Source: Shewanella litoralis (GTDB lineage Bacteria; Pseudomonadota; Gammaproteobacteria; Enterobacterales; Shewanellaceae). From it: a DNA stretch of 64,000 nt. This document shows positions 48,043 to 56,513 of the stretch, piece by piece. The position numbers and the translations under genes were made by a program. The DNA lies in the NCBI RefSeq assembly GCF_009828585.1, contig NZ_WSRZ01000007.1:1-64000 (forward strand). Direction: 5' to 3'. The notes beneath the pieces are model-generated. The model worked only from the letters and a program-made list of their open reading frames with translations, made no database searches and was not told where the DNA came from. How positions within the stretch are numbered: the first letter of the stretch is position 1; every line of letters starts with the position of its first letter.

Positions 48043-48237
48043 AAACAGGATGACATCATAATTTGATATCAAAACAAGTTTCAGGTTATACCAAGACTAT
48101 CGTGGGTGGTCATGCTAATTCCCTTAAGCTGTATTGTGGGTGAGCAGAGTATTGTCTTGACTCACCGGGAGCGTCCATATATGGCCATGCTAATTTATGT
48201 ATTGGCTGGCAGAGGGCGAATATGCTTTAAGTTTCGA

Positions 48238-49005
48238 TTACACTGAAATATCAGCATTTATTAACTCAATATTGGTTCCTTCAAGACTACTTATCTCACC
48301 ACATACCCAAAAAGGATGGTTTTCGTTTAGTACTTTCAATTTGGATATATCTTTTGATAAGTCGAGATCTAGATATGCTGCATGTAACGGTTTTTCTAAA
48401 AACACACGTACTCTATAGCAATCATCTTTTTCGGTAAATCCAGAAAATGCACACTTCCATTGAACTTTTAGGCCAATGTAGCTTTTGATTCTATGCTCTT
48501 TATCGAATGGCTTTACTTGTTCAATATCAGAATTTATATCGGTGTACAACGGCTCTAAACTATAGATACTGTCATCAAATGCAGGGGGAGTTTTCAAGTT
48601 TTCAATTTCAGTAAGGAATGGATACATTTCATGGAAAAAATCTGATTTTGAGACATCGTTACCTGATTCCTCGATGCTTATCGATGTACTCACGGAGCGG
48701 TTAATTTCTTTGGTTGTTATAAGAACTTTAGTTTCGAGTTCTTCTAACCTTGTTTCAATATCTGATAAAATTTTATCATCAACATGATTACTTGATTTCT
48801 TAAGCCCGAAAATTGAATAAAACAATGCAACTACACATGCTGAGACCTCTAAAATCAACCCTTTAACCAACCACTCTCGTTCAGCGTCAGTTGGAGTCCC
48901 AAAGCCTAAAAAAACTACACTTAAGGTTCCAAAAACAGCTAAGCTAAAAAGAGTTATGAATACTGAAAATAATATCCATTTCATTTTTTCATTTGATGAG
49001 TCCAC
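48238..49005 (-). CDS. Membrane protein with coiled coil and OB-like C-terminal domain, unknown
   Basis: 255 residues. Two membrane helices (about 8-32 and 45-68) leave a short loop; a coiled coil follows (about 74-105, rich in Glu and Ile). The C-terminal 85 residues look like a five-strand OB-type domain: KSYIGLKVQWKCAFSG, YRVRVFLEKP, HPFWVCGEISSLEGTNIELI. GTG 49005 follows AAAGGA and lies only 17 bp after the end of the attC-like element. No family is recognised. It may pair in function with the HNH-motif gene upstream. The 48043-48237 gap shows a short stem (GGTGAG/CTCACC) and no gene. Confidence 0.65.
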   Translation of the reverse strand: MDSSNEKMKWILFSVFITLFSLAVFGTLSVVFLGFGTPTDAEREWLVKGLILEVSACVVALFYSIFGLKKSSNHVDDKILSDIETRLEELETKVLITTKEINRSVSTSISIEESGNDVSKSDFFHEMYPFLTEIENLKTPPAFDDSIYSLEPLYTDINSDIEQVKPFDKEHRIKSYIGLKVQWKCAFSGFTEKDDCYRVRVFLEKPLHAAYLDLDLSKDISKLKVLNENHPFWVCGEISSLEGTNIELINADISV

Positions 49006-49021
49006 TTTATTCCTTTAAAAA

Positions 49022-49137
49022 CTTAACGCCGTTATCACCGGAAATGAAACCGGAGCGGATTTTGTGCTAATGTTTGAGCTCTTGCGCGAGTAGCACAAAA
49101 GCCGTGTAGGTTTTATTTCCGGTGCATAGCCTTGTTA
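49022..49137 (-). other. attC-like integron recombination site
   Basis: Read on the minus strand it begins ATAACAAGG directly after the HNH gene's stop and ends GGCGTTAAGT, a GTTRRRY-type core site. Between them ACCGGAAAT pairs with ATTTCCGGT, and TTTTGTGCTA with TAGCACAAAA, giving a long imperfect hairpin of about 50 bp per arm with mismatches. Size (about 116 bp), ends and position between two same-strand genes match VCR-like attC sites. No integrase gene is in the window. Confidence 0.55.
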
Positions 49138-49143
49138 TATATA

Positions 49144-50226
49144 CTATTTTGGTTCCATTTCAATTAAATCCATTGAATTTAAAATGAATTCTTGATTTTC
49201 ATCGAATAGAAAATGGTAAGAACCATTTAGCACGTTTTCTTTTGTGAAATTTTTGTCTGGACTAGGAATTTTTTCGACGTATTCTGCAACATTCGCATAC
49301 AATATCTCACCCAGTTCTTCTCTAGTATGGTCTTCTAGCTCCATGCTCTCAGGCAACTGAACAATTATAACAGCCTCACCAGTAGACGGGTTAATCTTGG
49401 TTGAGTAGCTAGGGCGATATTTAAGCTTACTGTTTAATAGAGTTAAATGAGACAACACCTCTCGAAGCTGTATAGGAGATAATGGCGCAGAAAGACGTTT
49501 AAAATGATCCGAAAAGAAATTCAAAGCTGCGCACGAATCGTCCAGAACCGCTAGAAAAGCAATATCATTAATTCTTAACAGAATCGTATTAGCGGCATAC
49601 ACATCTCTATAGTCGTATTTATCCAAGTGCTCAGCAGTTTTAGCTGGAAGAACAATTAGAGAACCAAGACATTCATTACTAATTGAAATTCCATTTTGTA
49701 GAGCGCGAATCATGCAATGAATATGATGTAGTAAGCCCCACTCATAATCGCTGGATATTGGATCGTCACCCAATCTTTTATCCAAATTCTTTCGCAAATA
49801 ACTATCTTTAAGGTGTGTCTTAAAGAAAATAAGGGATAACCATAGAAATATCTTCCACGGTCCATTTGTTTGAATATATGAGTTGACGGAATTTAAACCA
49901 CCGACAATTACTGATCTCATCTCTTCTTCAACTTCAGTTCCTAGAAATGAATTGCATTCCTTGCAGCATGGCACCGTATATTTGTCGTATCGTACTTTTG
50001 CATCATTTGGCAAAGTAATAGATAACTTGTAGATATCTAGCATTCGGAGAATCCACTTTGGTATCACATGTTCTTCGTTAAATTCTTTATCATTTGGCGA
50101 TGCGCCACACATGAAGCAGCAATCACCTTCGCAGATATCAGACACAAATCTATCCATACTGAAAAAAATCATTCTCCCAGTTGAATCTTCTAACGAACCA
50201 TCCGAGTGTCTCAAAAATGCTTTCAA
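49144..50226 (-). CDS. HNH-motif protein, putative nuclease of unknown role
   Basis: 360 residues. The N-terminal part has a zinc-HNH pattern: CFMCG (Cys 37 and 40), EEHVIPKW (Glu 52, His 53), then CKECN (Cys 88 and 91, Asn 92). This agrees with HNH endonucleases that hold a structural zinc with two CXXC pairs. The remaining 260 residues are helical and match no family that I know. It is probably a nuclease of a defence or mobile element, but this is inferred from the motif. It ends directly at the attC-like element. Low GC compared with core genes. Confidence 0.65.
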   Translation of the reverse strand: MKAFLRHSDGSLEDSTGRMIFFSMDRFVSDICEGDCCFMCGASPNDKEFNEEHVIPKWILRMLDIYKLSITLPNDAKVRYDKYTVPCCKECNSFLGTEVEEEMRSVIVGGLNSVNSYIQTNGPWKIFLWLSLIFFKTHLKDSYLRKNLDKRLGDDPISSDYEWGLLHHIHCMIRALQNGISISNECLGSLIVLPAKTAEHLDKYDYRDVYAANTILLRINDIAFLAVLDDSCAALNFFSDHFKRLSAPLSPIQLREVLSHLTLLNSKLKYRPSYSTKINPSTGEAVIIVQLPESMELEDHTREELGEILYANVAEYVEKIPSPDKNFTKENVLNGSYHFLFDENQEFILNSMDLIEMEPK

Positions 50227-50562
50227 TTTTCTCTACTCACCAGATACATAACGGCTTATTCAACGGCCCATTAAATTTCAACCCGGCCATTTAAGTGATT
50301 GATTAATATCATCCTACATTTGCTATCTTATTGAAGTAAAGCAATTAATTGTGACTAAAAGACAAAAGCAAACCGTGCTTGCACATAAAGTAGGATACGA
50401 TGGCACGGCAGAAAAAATTAAAGATAACAATATCAGATGATTACGATTTATGTATTTCTCAACTGCTACAACTAACGCACGATTTTTAATCATTTTTTAT
50501 CATAAACCGATGAAAAGCCATTATAGCTGTAAATAAAACCAGCACGTGCCATATAAAAGTAT

Positions 50563-50739
50563 TCACGCTGATTGTATCGTTAACGCTTTTGATTTTTTCA
50601 CATGAGCAACAACGGCCAGAGCAAATTGCACCATGAGGTTAGTGGTTGTAGGCCGTATCTTAAATACCCAATAAGACAGAAATGAGCCAGCAATGCACCC
50701 TCCAAACCCAATAGCCTTAAAAAAACCTAAATAATAAAA
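50563..50739 (-). pseudogene. Possible remnant of a DUF1294-like membrane protein
   Basis: A 58-codon open stretch without a start codon reads YYLGFFKAIGFGGCIAGSFL and then VFKIRP, TTNLMVQFALAVVAHV. The helix-Gly-Gly-helix layout resembles the middle of DUF1294 proteins, whose HKT motif seems changed to KIRP here. It is probably a decayed gene fragment. The rest of 50227-50562 shows no gene. Confidence 0.3.
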
Positions 50740-50751
50740 TCATAAACAGAC

Positions 50752-51648
50752 TCAAACCAAATTATGAATAATATCGATGATGGGTTGGTATCGTTTTGCC
50801 AACGGACGGTGCTTCTTGTTGATTAAAAATAATGGCTCACTGACGCCCTGCTTTGGATTATCTATACCATCGAGTTTGGCAATGCATATTTGGGCTTGCT
50901 GGGCAAAACTGTCTACGGCAAATTGTGGCAACACGGCAAAGGCTAAGCCTTTTGCTACTGGCACGAGTATTTGATTCAGCTGGTTAACGTAACTTCTTAT
51001 TGGCACCTGCTGTGCCATGGCTTGCTTGTCATTAAAATAATGATTCACAATTTGTTGCCAATAATGCATGCCATCGGGATGCGCTACCATGCCAAGTGCC
51101 ATTAACTGTTCAAAGTTTATAGCGCTATCTTGATACTTTTTCGGTAACACAATACATAAAGCTTGTTGCCCAAGAGGTGTGAGTTCAAGCTCATCCATAT
51201 GCACCGCTTGGGTGATAATGCCAAGCTCAACCTGGTTGGCTAACACATTGTCAATGATGCGCTTGTTAGGTGCCGCTTCGAGTGAGATTTGTAATTGCTG
51301 GTGCGGCTGTTGGTAGTCAATTAAATGCGGATAAAGTAATAATGCCAGCGAACCAGAACATGCCACTCGGCACTCGCCAACATAAACATCATCAACAGCC
51401 AGTTGTGATAACAGTTGTTGCTGCTGTTGCTGCCAAAGTAAGGCTTGTTGATGTAGTTGAATGCCCGCTTCAGTCAGCTCAAAACGTTTTCCAACTCGAT
51501 ATAACAATGCCACACCCACTTGTTGTTCCAACTTTTTAATGTGTTGGCTCACGCCGGGTTGAGTCATAAACAGTTGTTCTGCGGTGTGGGTAAAGTGCCC
51601 AACTTCAACTAACTTAATAAAGGTGGTTAACCATTGCTGATTTAACAT
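50752..51648 (-). CDS. LysR family transcriptional regulator
   Basis: 298 residues: an N-terminal winged HTH (WLTTFIKLVEVGHFTHTAEQ, MTQPGVSQHIKKLEQQ) and a C-terminal substrate-binding domain. ATG 51648 has GGAG 6 nt upstream; a TTG at 51660 is less likely. A Gln-rich stretch near residues 72-80 links the domains. No divergent target gene lies beside it, and the region upstream is a 15-bp minisatellite. The regulated genes and effector are unknown. Confidence 0.85.
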   Translation of the reverse strand: MLNQQWLTTFIKLVEVGHFTHTAEQLFMTQPGVSQHIKKLEQQVGVALLYRVGKRFELTEAGIQLHQQALLWQQQQQQLLSQLAVDDVYVGECRVACSGSLALLLYPHLIDYQQPHQQLQISLEAAPNKRIIDNVLANQVELGIITQAVHMDELELTPLGQQALCIVLPKKYQDSAINFEQLMALGMVAHPDGMHYWQQIVNHYFNDKQAMAQQVPIRSYVNQLNQILVPVAKGLAFAVLPQFAVDSFAQQAQICIAKLDGIDNPKQGVSEPLFLINKKHRPLAKRYQPIIDIIHNLV

Positions 51649-51721
51649 GCCAAACTCCAACGCTAAATGATGTCGATAGCATAACAGCTTTGATAATTTG
51701 AGATTATCGATAAGTCTATTT

Positions 51722-51848
51722 TTGATAAGTATTTTATTGATACGTCTTTATTGATAATTCTTGTATTGATAATTCTTTTATTGATAATTCTTGTATTGAT
51801 AATTCTTTTATTGATAATTCTTTTATTGATAATTCTTTTATTGATAAG
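51722..51848. repeat. 15-bp minisatellite between lysR gene and rsuA
   Basis: Six successive 15-bp units, TTGATAATTCTTTTA or its variant ending TTGTA, fill 51751-51840. Two degenerate units precede (51722-51750) and a partial one follows (51841). It lies in the 5' region of the LysR gene and after rsuA. No reading frame uses it. Confidence 0.9.
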
Positions 51849-51877
51849 AATGTTGAAAAACGAGTTTTATGTTTATG

Positions 51878-52597
51878 TTAGCTAAGGGCCGCTCCATCTT
51901 CGCTTTTTGCCGAGTAAAAAGAGCTGATCTCCTTTGCGGTCAAATAGCGCCACTGACCTTCAGGCACATCGAGTTCTACTGCACCAATACGTTGCCGATG
52001 CAGCGTAACCACTTTATTGCCCACGGCGGCAAACATGCGTTTAACCTGATGAAACTTACCTTCTGTGAGTGTAAGCAACACCTGTTGTGCCGAAATAACC
52101 TCTAACTTTGCAGGTAATGTTAAGCCCTTTTCGCCCGATAATGAGATCCCATTAGCAAAGCGCTCGGCGACATCCTCTTTTATCGGTTTCGCCAAATTAA
52201 CCCGATAAGTTTTATAACACGCGTATTTGGGCGAGGTGATATTAAATGTCCAACGGCCATCGTCGGTTATTAACACCAATCCAGTAGTATCAGCATCTAA
52301 ACGCCCGGCAATATGAAGCTCTGACGGCCGCTCAATATCCAGTAACGAGAATACCGATGGAAAAACGCCATCGACGTTTGAGCACAAGGTTTGCTGCGGC
52401 TTATGTAATAACAGATAACGAAAAGGACGCGGTACTAAGGTTTGCCCATTGAATTGCACCAGATTATTTTCATGCACTTGAGTGGCTTCATCGGTAACGG
52501 CAACGCCATTAACCGACACATTGGCTTGAGCAATACAGTCGCTCACTTGCTGTTGCGTTAATTCGGTACTTTTACTGACAAAACGGTCAAGACGCAT
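51878..52597 (-). CDS. rsuA: RsuA, 16S rRNA pseudouridine-516 synthase
   Basis: 239 residues: an N-terminal S4-like RNA-binding domain starting MRLDRFVSK and a catalytic domain with RYLLLHKPQQTLCS, the catalytic Asp in AGRLDADTTGLVLITDDG, and EGKFHQVKRMFAAVGNKV. The motifs fit RsuA as opposed to RluB/E/F. It modifies U516 of 16S rRNA in the cytosol. It appears monocistronic. Confidence 0.9.
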   Translation of the reverse strand: MRLDRFVSKSTELTQQQVSDCIAQANVSVNGVAVTDEATQVHENNLVQFNGQTLVPRPFRYLLLHKPQQTLCSNVDGVFPSVFSLLDIERPSELHIAGRLDADTTGLVLITDDGRWTFNITSPKYACYKTYRVNLAKPIKEDVAERFANGISLSGEKGLTLPAKLEVISAQQVLLTLTEGKFHQVKRMFAAVGNKVVTLHRQRIGAVELDVPEGQWRYLTAKEISSFYSAKSEDGAALS

Positions 52598-52717
52598 GTG
52601 ATAGTAATACCCTGGATAATGATTTAAACCATCGTTAAACTATTTATAAACACGCTATAAACTAAGTCAGGCTGTTTAACGTATGTATTGGCAAACCCAA
52701 TAACGACATCATACGCA

Positions 52718-52972
52718 ATGCTTTCAGCGCAAGATACCTCAAGAATTATTGAAATGGCCTGGGAAGACCGCACGCCATTTGAAGCCATTGAACACCTGTA
52801 TGGTTTAAACGAATCTGCTGTCATCAAATTGATGCGCAGTAACATGAAACCAGGTAGCTTTAAACTGTGGCGAGCACGCGTTACAGGCCGAAAAACCAAA
52901 CACCTTAAGCTGCGACCTGAGGGAGTCGACCGAGGTTACTGCCCTACTCAATATAAGCCGCGATCTAAATAG
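52718..52972 (+). CDS. TIGR03643 (DUF2805) family protein
   Basis: 84 residues of the TIGR03643 family: IIEMAWEDRTPFEAIEHLYG, IKLMRSNMKPGSFKLWRARV, GRKTKHLKLRP and CPTQY. The first part looks like a helix-turn-helix; function is unknown. ATG 52718 gives the family's usual N-terminus, against a TTG at 52688. The stop codon TAG is part of the duplicated flank of a MITE-like insertion. Confidence 0.85.
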   Translation: MLSAQDTSRIIEMAWEDRTPFEAIEHLYGLNESAVIKLMRSNMKPGSFKLWRARVTGRKTKHLKLRPEGVDRGYCPTQYKPRSK

Positions 52973-53165
52973 CCTGAGTTCGGGATAAGGGATGAACTTA
53001 TGTTTTTTTAAAATCAACATGTTACAACTTGTCTCTTTCAAGCTTGTCATTTGTTCTGCTGACAAGGCGAATTGACGCGTCAATAGCTAGCCTATTGCAA
53101 GTCGATTCAACGCAGTTAGCAGGGCAAAGGACTGTTTGAAAGGCGTTTATTATCCCGATCTCAGG
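52973..53165. mobile_element. MITE-like element with 16-bp terminal inverted repeats
   Basis: 193 bp bounded by CCTGAGTTCGGGATAA (52973-52988) and TTATCCCGATCTCAGG (53150-53165), which are complementary at 15 of 16 positions. The flanks CTAAATAG (52965-52972) and TTAAATAG (53166-53173) look like an 8-bp target duplication with one change. A further partial end, CCTGAGCTTGGGAT, follows at 53174-53187. There is no reading frame inside, so it would be a non-autonomous element moved by an unseen transposase. Confidence 0.65.
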
Positions 53166-53205
53166 TTAAATAGCCTGAGCTTGGGATCTATGAAGCAAAA
53201 AACAA

Positions 53206-53231
53206 AAGGGAGATGGCAATGCATCTCCCTT
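53206..53231 (-). terminator. Terminator of the ybbAP operon
   Basis: AAGGGAGATG (53206-53215) pairs with CATCTCCCTT (53222-53231), loop 6 nt. On the minus strand it is followed by TTGTTTTTTGC. It lies 33 bp after the permease stop. Confidence 0.85.
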
Positions 53232-53264
53232 CGCTCATTTAGCAGTTATTGAGGTCGGTGTGTG

Positions 53265-55748
53265 CTAACCCGCTTTTAACATATCACTGCACGACTTATT
53301 CAACAATTGTCTGCAACGCCACACGCCGAGTGTTGAAACAATGGCGGCGCCAGCCACAGGCGCGATACCCCACCAAGGCCAATGCATATACACAACCAAC
53401 TCAAACACCTGCGTTTTTAGCATATACAAGGCAAACTCGGCCACGATGACCGCTAACAAGCCAGCAATGGCACCCAGTAGGGCAAACTCAAAGCCGGTTG
53501 ATGCCCGCAATAACCAACCTGATGCACCAAAGGTGCGTAATACCGCTAACTCTCGTTGACGAGTGGCCATACCGGCCTCGGTTTGTGCAATCAGTACTAG
53601 TGCACTGGCCAACAACACCAATGCTAATACTAACGATAAAGACAAAGACACTTGTTCAATAATTTGCCTTAGCTGCCCTACCATAGCGCCAACATCAATA
53701 ATCGACACCGTCGGGAATTGCCTAATTAATTGCAACACCACCTGGTCTGCCGTTAACGTGCTGCCGTCTGCGGCCAATAGTTGATCATTAAGATGAAAAC
53801 TGGCCATTGAAGTATACGCAAAAGGCTCAAGTGCTTTAGGGGTAAAAATCATGTAAAAGTTTGGCTGCAAAGTTTCCCACTGCACCTGTCTAATACTGGC
53901 AACCGTGACTGATAAATCCTGGTTATCGATTCGATAAGTCAGTTTATCACCCAGTTTAAGCTCCAAACGCTCAGCCACACCAGACTCTACAGACACCTCA
54001 TCGTCGGTTTGATTAAACTGACCCTCAAGCAATTTGTTATTGGGCGGCAAGGTATCGCGATAAGTTAAGTTTAACTCACGAGAGATCCCCACTCGACCTT
54101 CTTCGCCATCTTCTGATTGGCGACGAGAAATTAACTCTTCATCATTAATGTGGGTTAAACGTCCACGCACAACCGGATATATATCGGTGGCTTTTATATG
54201 ATTGAGGGTTAAAAAGTCATCGAGCGGCTTACTGTCTTCAGGGGCAATGTTCACCAAAAAGTAATTAGGCGCATTTTCTGGTAACTGCTTTTGCCACTCG
54301 TTAAGCAAATCTTGTCTTAGCGCTAAAATAGTCAGCAGCAATACCAAAGCACTACTAAAACCGACCAATTGCACTGCATTTTGACGAGCGCGACGACGCA
54401 GTCCAGCCAAAGCAAGTTGCAATGGGTTGGTGGTTCTCATGCCAATGCCGTGGCCGAGGCGGATCATCACAAACCCTAATAGGCTCAATAACACGCCAAG
54501 CAGCATGACCGCTAACACTACCGTCATGGTGAGTGCGAGGCTTCTTGAATACAAATAGCCCAAAAGCGCCATCGCCGCTAAGCTGAGGAGCAAATGCAAC
54601 CACATGCCGAGCTGTAAACCCTCAAGTTGACGTTGCAGCACCCGCAGTGGCGGAATCGCCAATAAACGCATTAACGGATAAGCCGAAAACATAAACGCAC
54701 TGATTAACCCGGTACTGACACCGAGTAATACAGGGCGCAAGTAAGGCGGCGAATACGCTGCGATTTCGGGCGGTAAAAACGCCGTGATACCTAGGTCGAG
54801 TAACAAGCCACCGATTAAACCAAGCGCAATACCCAATATGGTCACTAATGAAAGATGCAAACCAAATAACACGCGGATTTGTTTACCCGACGCGCCGAAG
54901 GTTTTTAGCATCGCGACCACATCATAATGGCGTTGACAATAACGCTGAGCCGCAATACCAATTGCAGCACATGCCAATGCAATACCCAATAAACTGGCTA
55001 GCAATAAAAAGCGCTCTGCACGCTGTACCGCTGAGGCAATAGGTGAATCGCCCGACTGCACATCAACCCAACGTTGGCTGTTATTGAGCAGCGGTTTAGC
55101 TTGTTGCTCAAATTCAACCAATTGCTGCGCATCACCGGTAAACTGGTACAGGTAAGTTACGCGGCTACCCGGCTGAATAATCCCTGTTGCAGCAACATCA
55201 TTTAGGTGAATAAGCAACACAGGTGATGAGGCAAATGGATTAAAACCGCCTTCGGGTAAACGACTGATTTCTTCGGTTAGTGATAACTCACTGTTACCTA
55301 ACTCAATGCTTTTAGGGTAATTAAGCAAGCCGCCTAAACGATTTTCATACCAGGCCTGGCCTGCCTGTGGTAACGCCTGTGTGATACCTGTGCTGAGCTC
55401 AATATCGCCTTTTAGTGGGTAACCATCACCCACTGCTTTTACTGTGACTAATTGAAATTTATCGCCAGAATACACCATAGAGTTAAATTGCATATTGGTC
55501 ACATGGGCAAGGCCAATATCATCTGCAATGGTTAACACTTTAGGGTCTAACTCAACGGGTGAATCGATAATACGATCGGCAGCAATAAAGTTAGCGGCTT
55601 CACCATTAATGGCCACTTGTAAACGCTCGCTAACCCGAGCAAGCCCAGTGACCGACAATACGGCTAGCGTTATCGCTAACACAATTAAAACTAATTGGCC
55701 TTGTGCAAGCTCACGCTTAAACAAACGCCAAGCAATGCGCCATTCCAT
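53265..55748 (-). CDS. ybbP: YbbP-type ABC transporter permease (FtsX/MacB domains)
   Basis: 827-residue inner-membrane permease with two FtsX-like blocks, 10 probable helices and two large periplasmic MacB-PCD-like domains. Motifs include WRIAWRLFKRELAQGQLVLI at the start and AVLRTFGASGWLLRASTGFE near the C-terminus. Its start codon overlaps the stop of the ATPase gene. The YbbAP exporter of E. coli lies beside tesA, the same order as here. Family members mechanically extract lipids or hydrophobic molecules; the substrate is not certain. Confidence 0.9.
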   Translation of the reverse strand: MEWRIAWRLFKRELAQGQLVLIVLAITLAVLSVTGLARVSERLQVAINGEAANFIAADRIIDSPVELDPKVLTIADDIGLAHVTNMQFNSMVYSGDKFQLVTVKAVGDGYPLKGDIELSTGITQALPQAGQAWYENRLGGLLNYPKSIELGNSELSLTEEISRLPEGGFNPFASSPVLLIHLNDVAATGIIQPGSRVTYLYQFTGDAQQLVEFEQQAKPLLNNSQRWVDVQSGDSPIASAVQRAERFLLLASLLGIALACAAIGIAAQRYCQRHYDVVAMLKTFGASGKQIRVLFGLHLSLVTILGIALGLIGGLLLDLGITAFLPPEIAAYSPPYLRPVLLGVSTGLISAFMFSAYPLMRLLAIPPLRVLQRQLEGLQLGMWLHLLLSLAAMALLGYLYSRSLALTMTVVLAVMLLGVLLSLLGFVMIRLGHGIGMRTTNPLQLALAGLRRRARQNAVQLVGFSSALVLLLTILALRQDLLNEWQKQLPENAPNYFLVNIAPEDSKPLDDFLTLNHIKATDIYPVVRGRLTHINDEELISRRQSEDGEEGRVGISRELNLTYRDTLPPNNKLLEGQFNQTDDEVSVESGVAERLELKLGDKLTYRIDNQDLSVTVASIRQVQWETLQPNFYMIFTPKALEPFAYTSMASFHLNDQLLAADGSTLTADQVVLQLIRQFPTVSIIDVGAMVGQLRQIIEQVSLSLSLVLALVLLASALVLIAQTEAGMATRQRELAVLRTFGASGWLLRASTGFEFALLGAIAGLLAVIVAEFALYMLKTQVFELVVYMHWPWWGIAPVAGAAIVSTLGVWRCRQLLNKSCSDMLKAG

Positions 55749-56497
55749 TAGTTTGCCTCCACTAATTGTGGATCAGATGCACTTTCGCGCTGGGTCGCTT
55801 CTGCTGCAGGCTCAGATAAATGACCGCTTTCCATCACTAACTGCCTTGCACAGCGCTGGGCAAGGTGTAAGTCATGAGTGACCAGTACCAAAGTGGTGTC
55901 GCTTTCTTGGTTAAGGGCAAATAACATGTCGGCAATTTTGTCGCCATTTACACTGTCTAAGTTACCGGTCGGCTCATCGGCAAACAGCACTTTAGGTTCA
56001 CAAATAAATGCTCTGGCAATTGCTACACGTTGCTGCTCACCGCCCGATAATTGTTTCGGTAAGTGGTTTAAGCGATGCGACAAGCCAACACGTTCAAGCA
56101 TGGCCCGGGCTTTTTGTTTCGCATCGGTAACGCCAGCAAGCTCAGCAGGCAACATCACGTTTTCTAACGCGGTTAAGGTGTCGACCAACATAAAGGATTG
56201 AAAAATAAAACTGACTTTTTGTTTACGCAGCGCTGCTTTTTGTTCTTCGTTTAGCCCTGATAATGCCACCCCATCAAGGACAATTTCACCTGATGTTGGT
56301 GTGTCTAATGCTGCTAATAATCCAAGCAAGGTTGATTTACCCGAACCCGACGGTCCAAGAATAGCAATACTGTCGCCCTGCTTGACTTCTATATTAATGC
56401 CGTTGAGGATAGTCAACTCTCCCTCTTGGGTCACCACAGTTTTATTAAGGTTAGTTACCGTTATGGCACTGGTATTTAGAACGCTATTATTAGACAT
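55748..56497 (-). CDS. ybbA: YbbA-type ABC transporter ATP-binding protein
   Basis: 249 residues of the LolD/MacB ATPase group. Walker A is GPSGSGKSTLLG, Q-loop FIFQSFMLVDTL, signature LSGGEQQRVAIARAF, Walker B VLFADEPTGNLD, and H-loop LVTHDLHLA. ATG 56497 has AAGGA upstream; the longer frame from 56530 would overlap tesA. It powers the YbbP permease, with which it overlaps by 1 nt. Confidence 0.92.
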   Translation of the reverse strand: MSNNSVLNTSAITVTNLNKTVVTQEGELTILNGINIEVKQGDSIAILGPSGSGKSTLLGLLAALDTPTSGEIVLDGVALSGLNEEQKAALRKQKVSFIFQSFMLVDTLTALENVMLPAELAGVTDAKQKARAMLERVGLSHRLNHLPKQLSGGEQQRVAIARAFICEPKVLFADEPTGNLDSVNGDKIADMLFALNQESDTTLVLVTHDLHLAQRCARQLVMESGHLSEPAAEATQRESASDPQLVEAN

Positions 56498-56513
56498 ACA
56501 ATCCTTCTTATTT

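Noticed and set aside
47838-48044. Plus-strand 68-residue frame
   Set aside because: It is antisense to the frameshifted hicA, which explains the sequence better.
51722-51848. CRISPR array
   Set aside because: Units are contiguous 15-mers with no spacers and no cas genes nearby.
56301-56513. N-terminal extension of the tesA frame
   Set aside because: It is antisense to the ybbA gene; the mature TesA needs only the signal peptide from about 56514.
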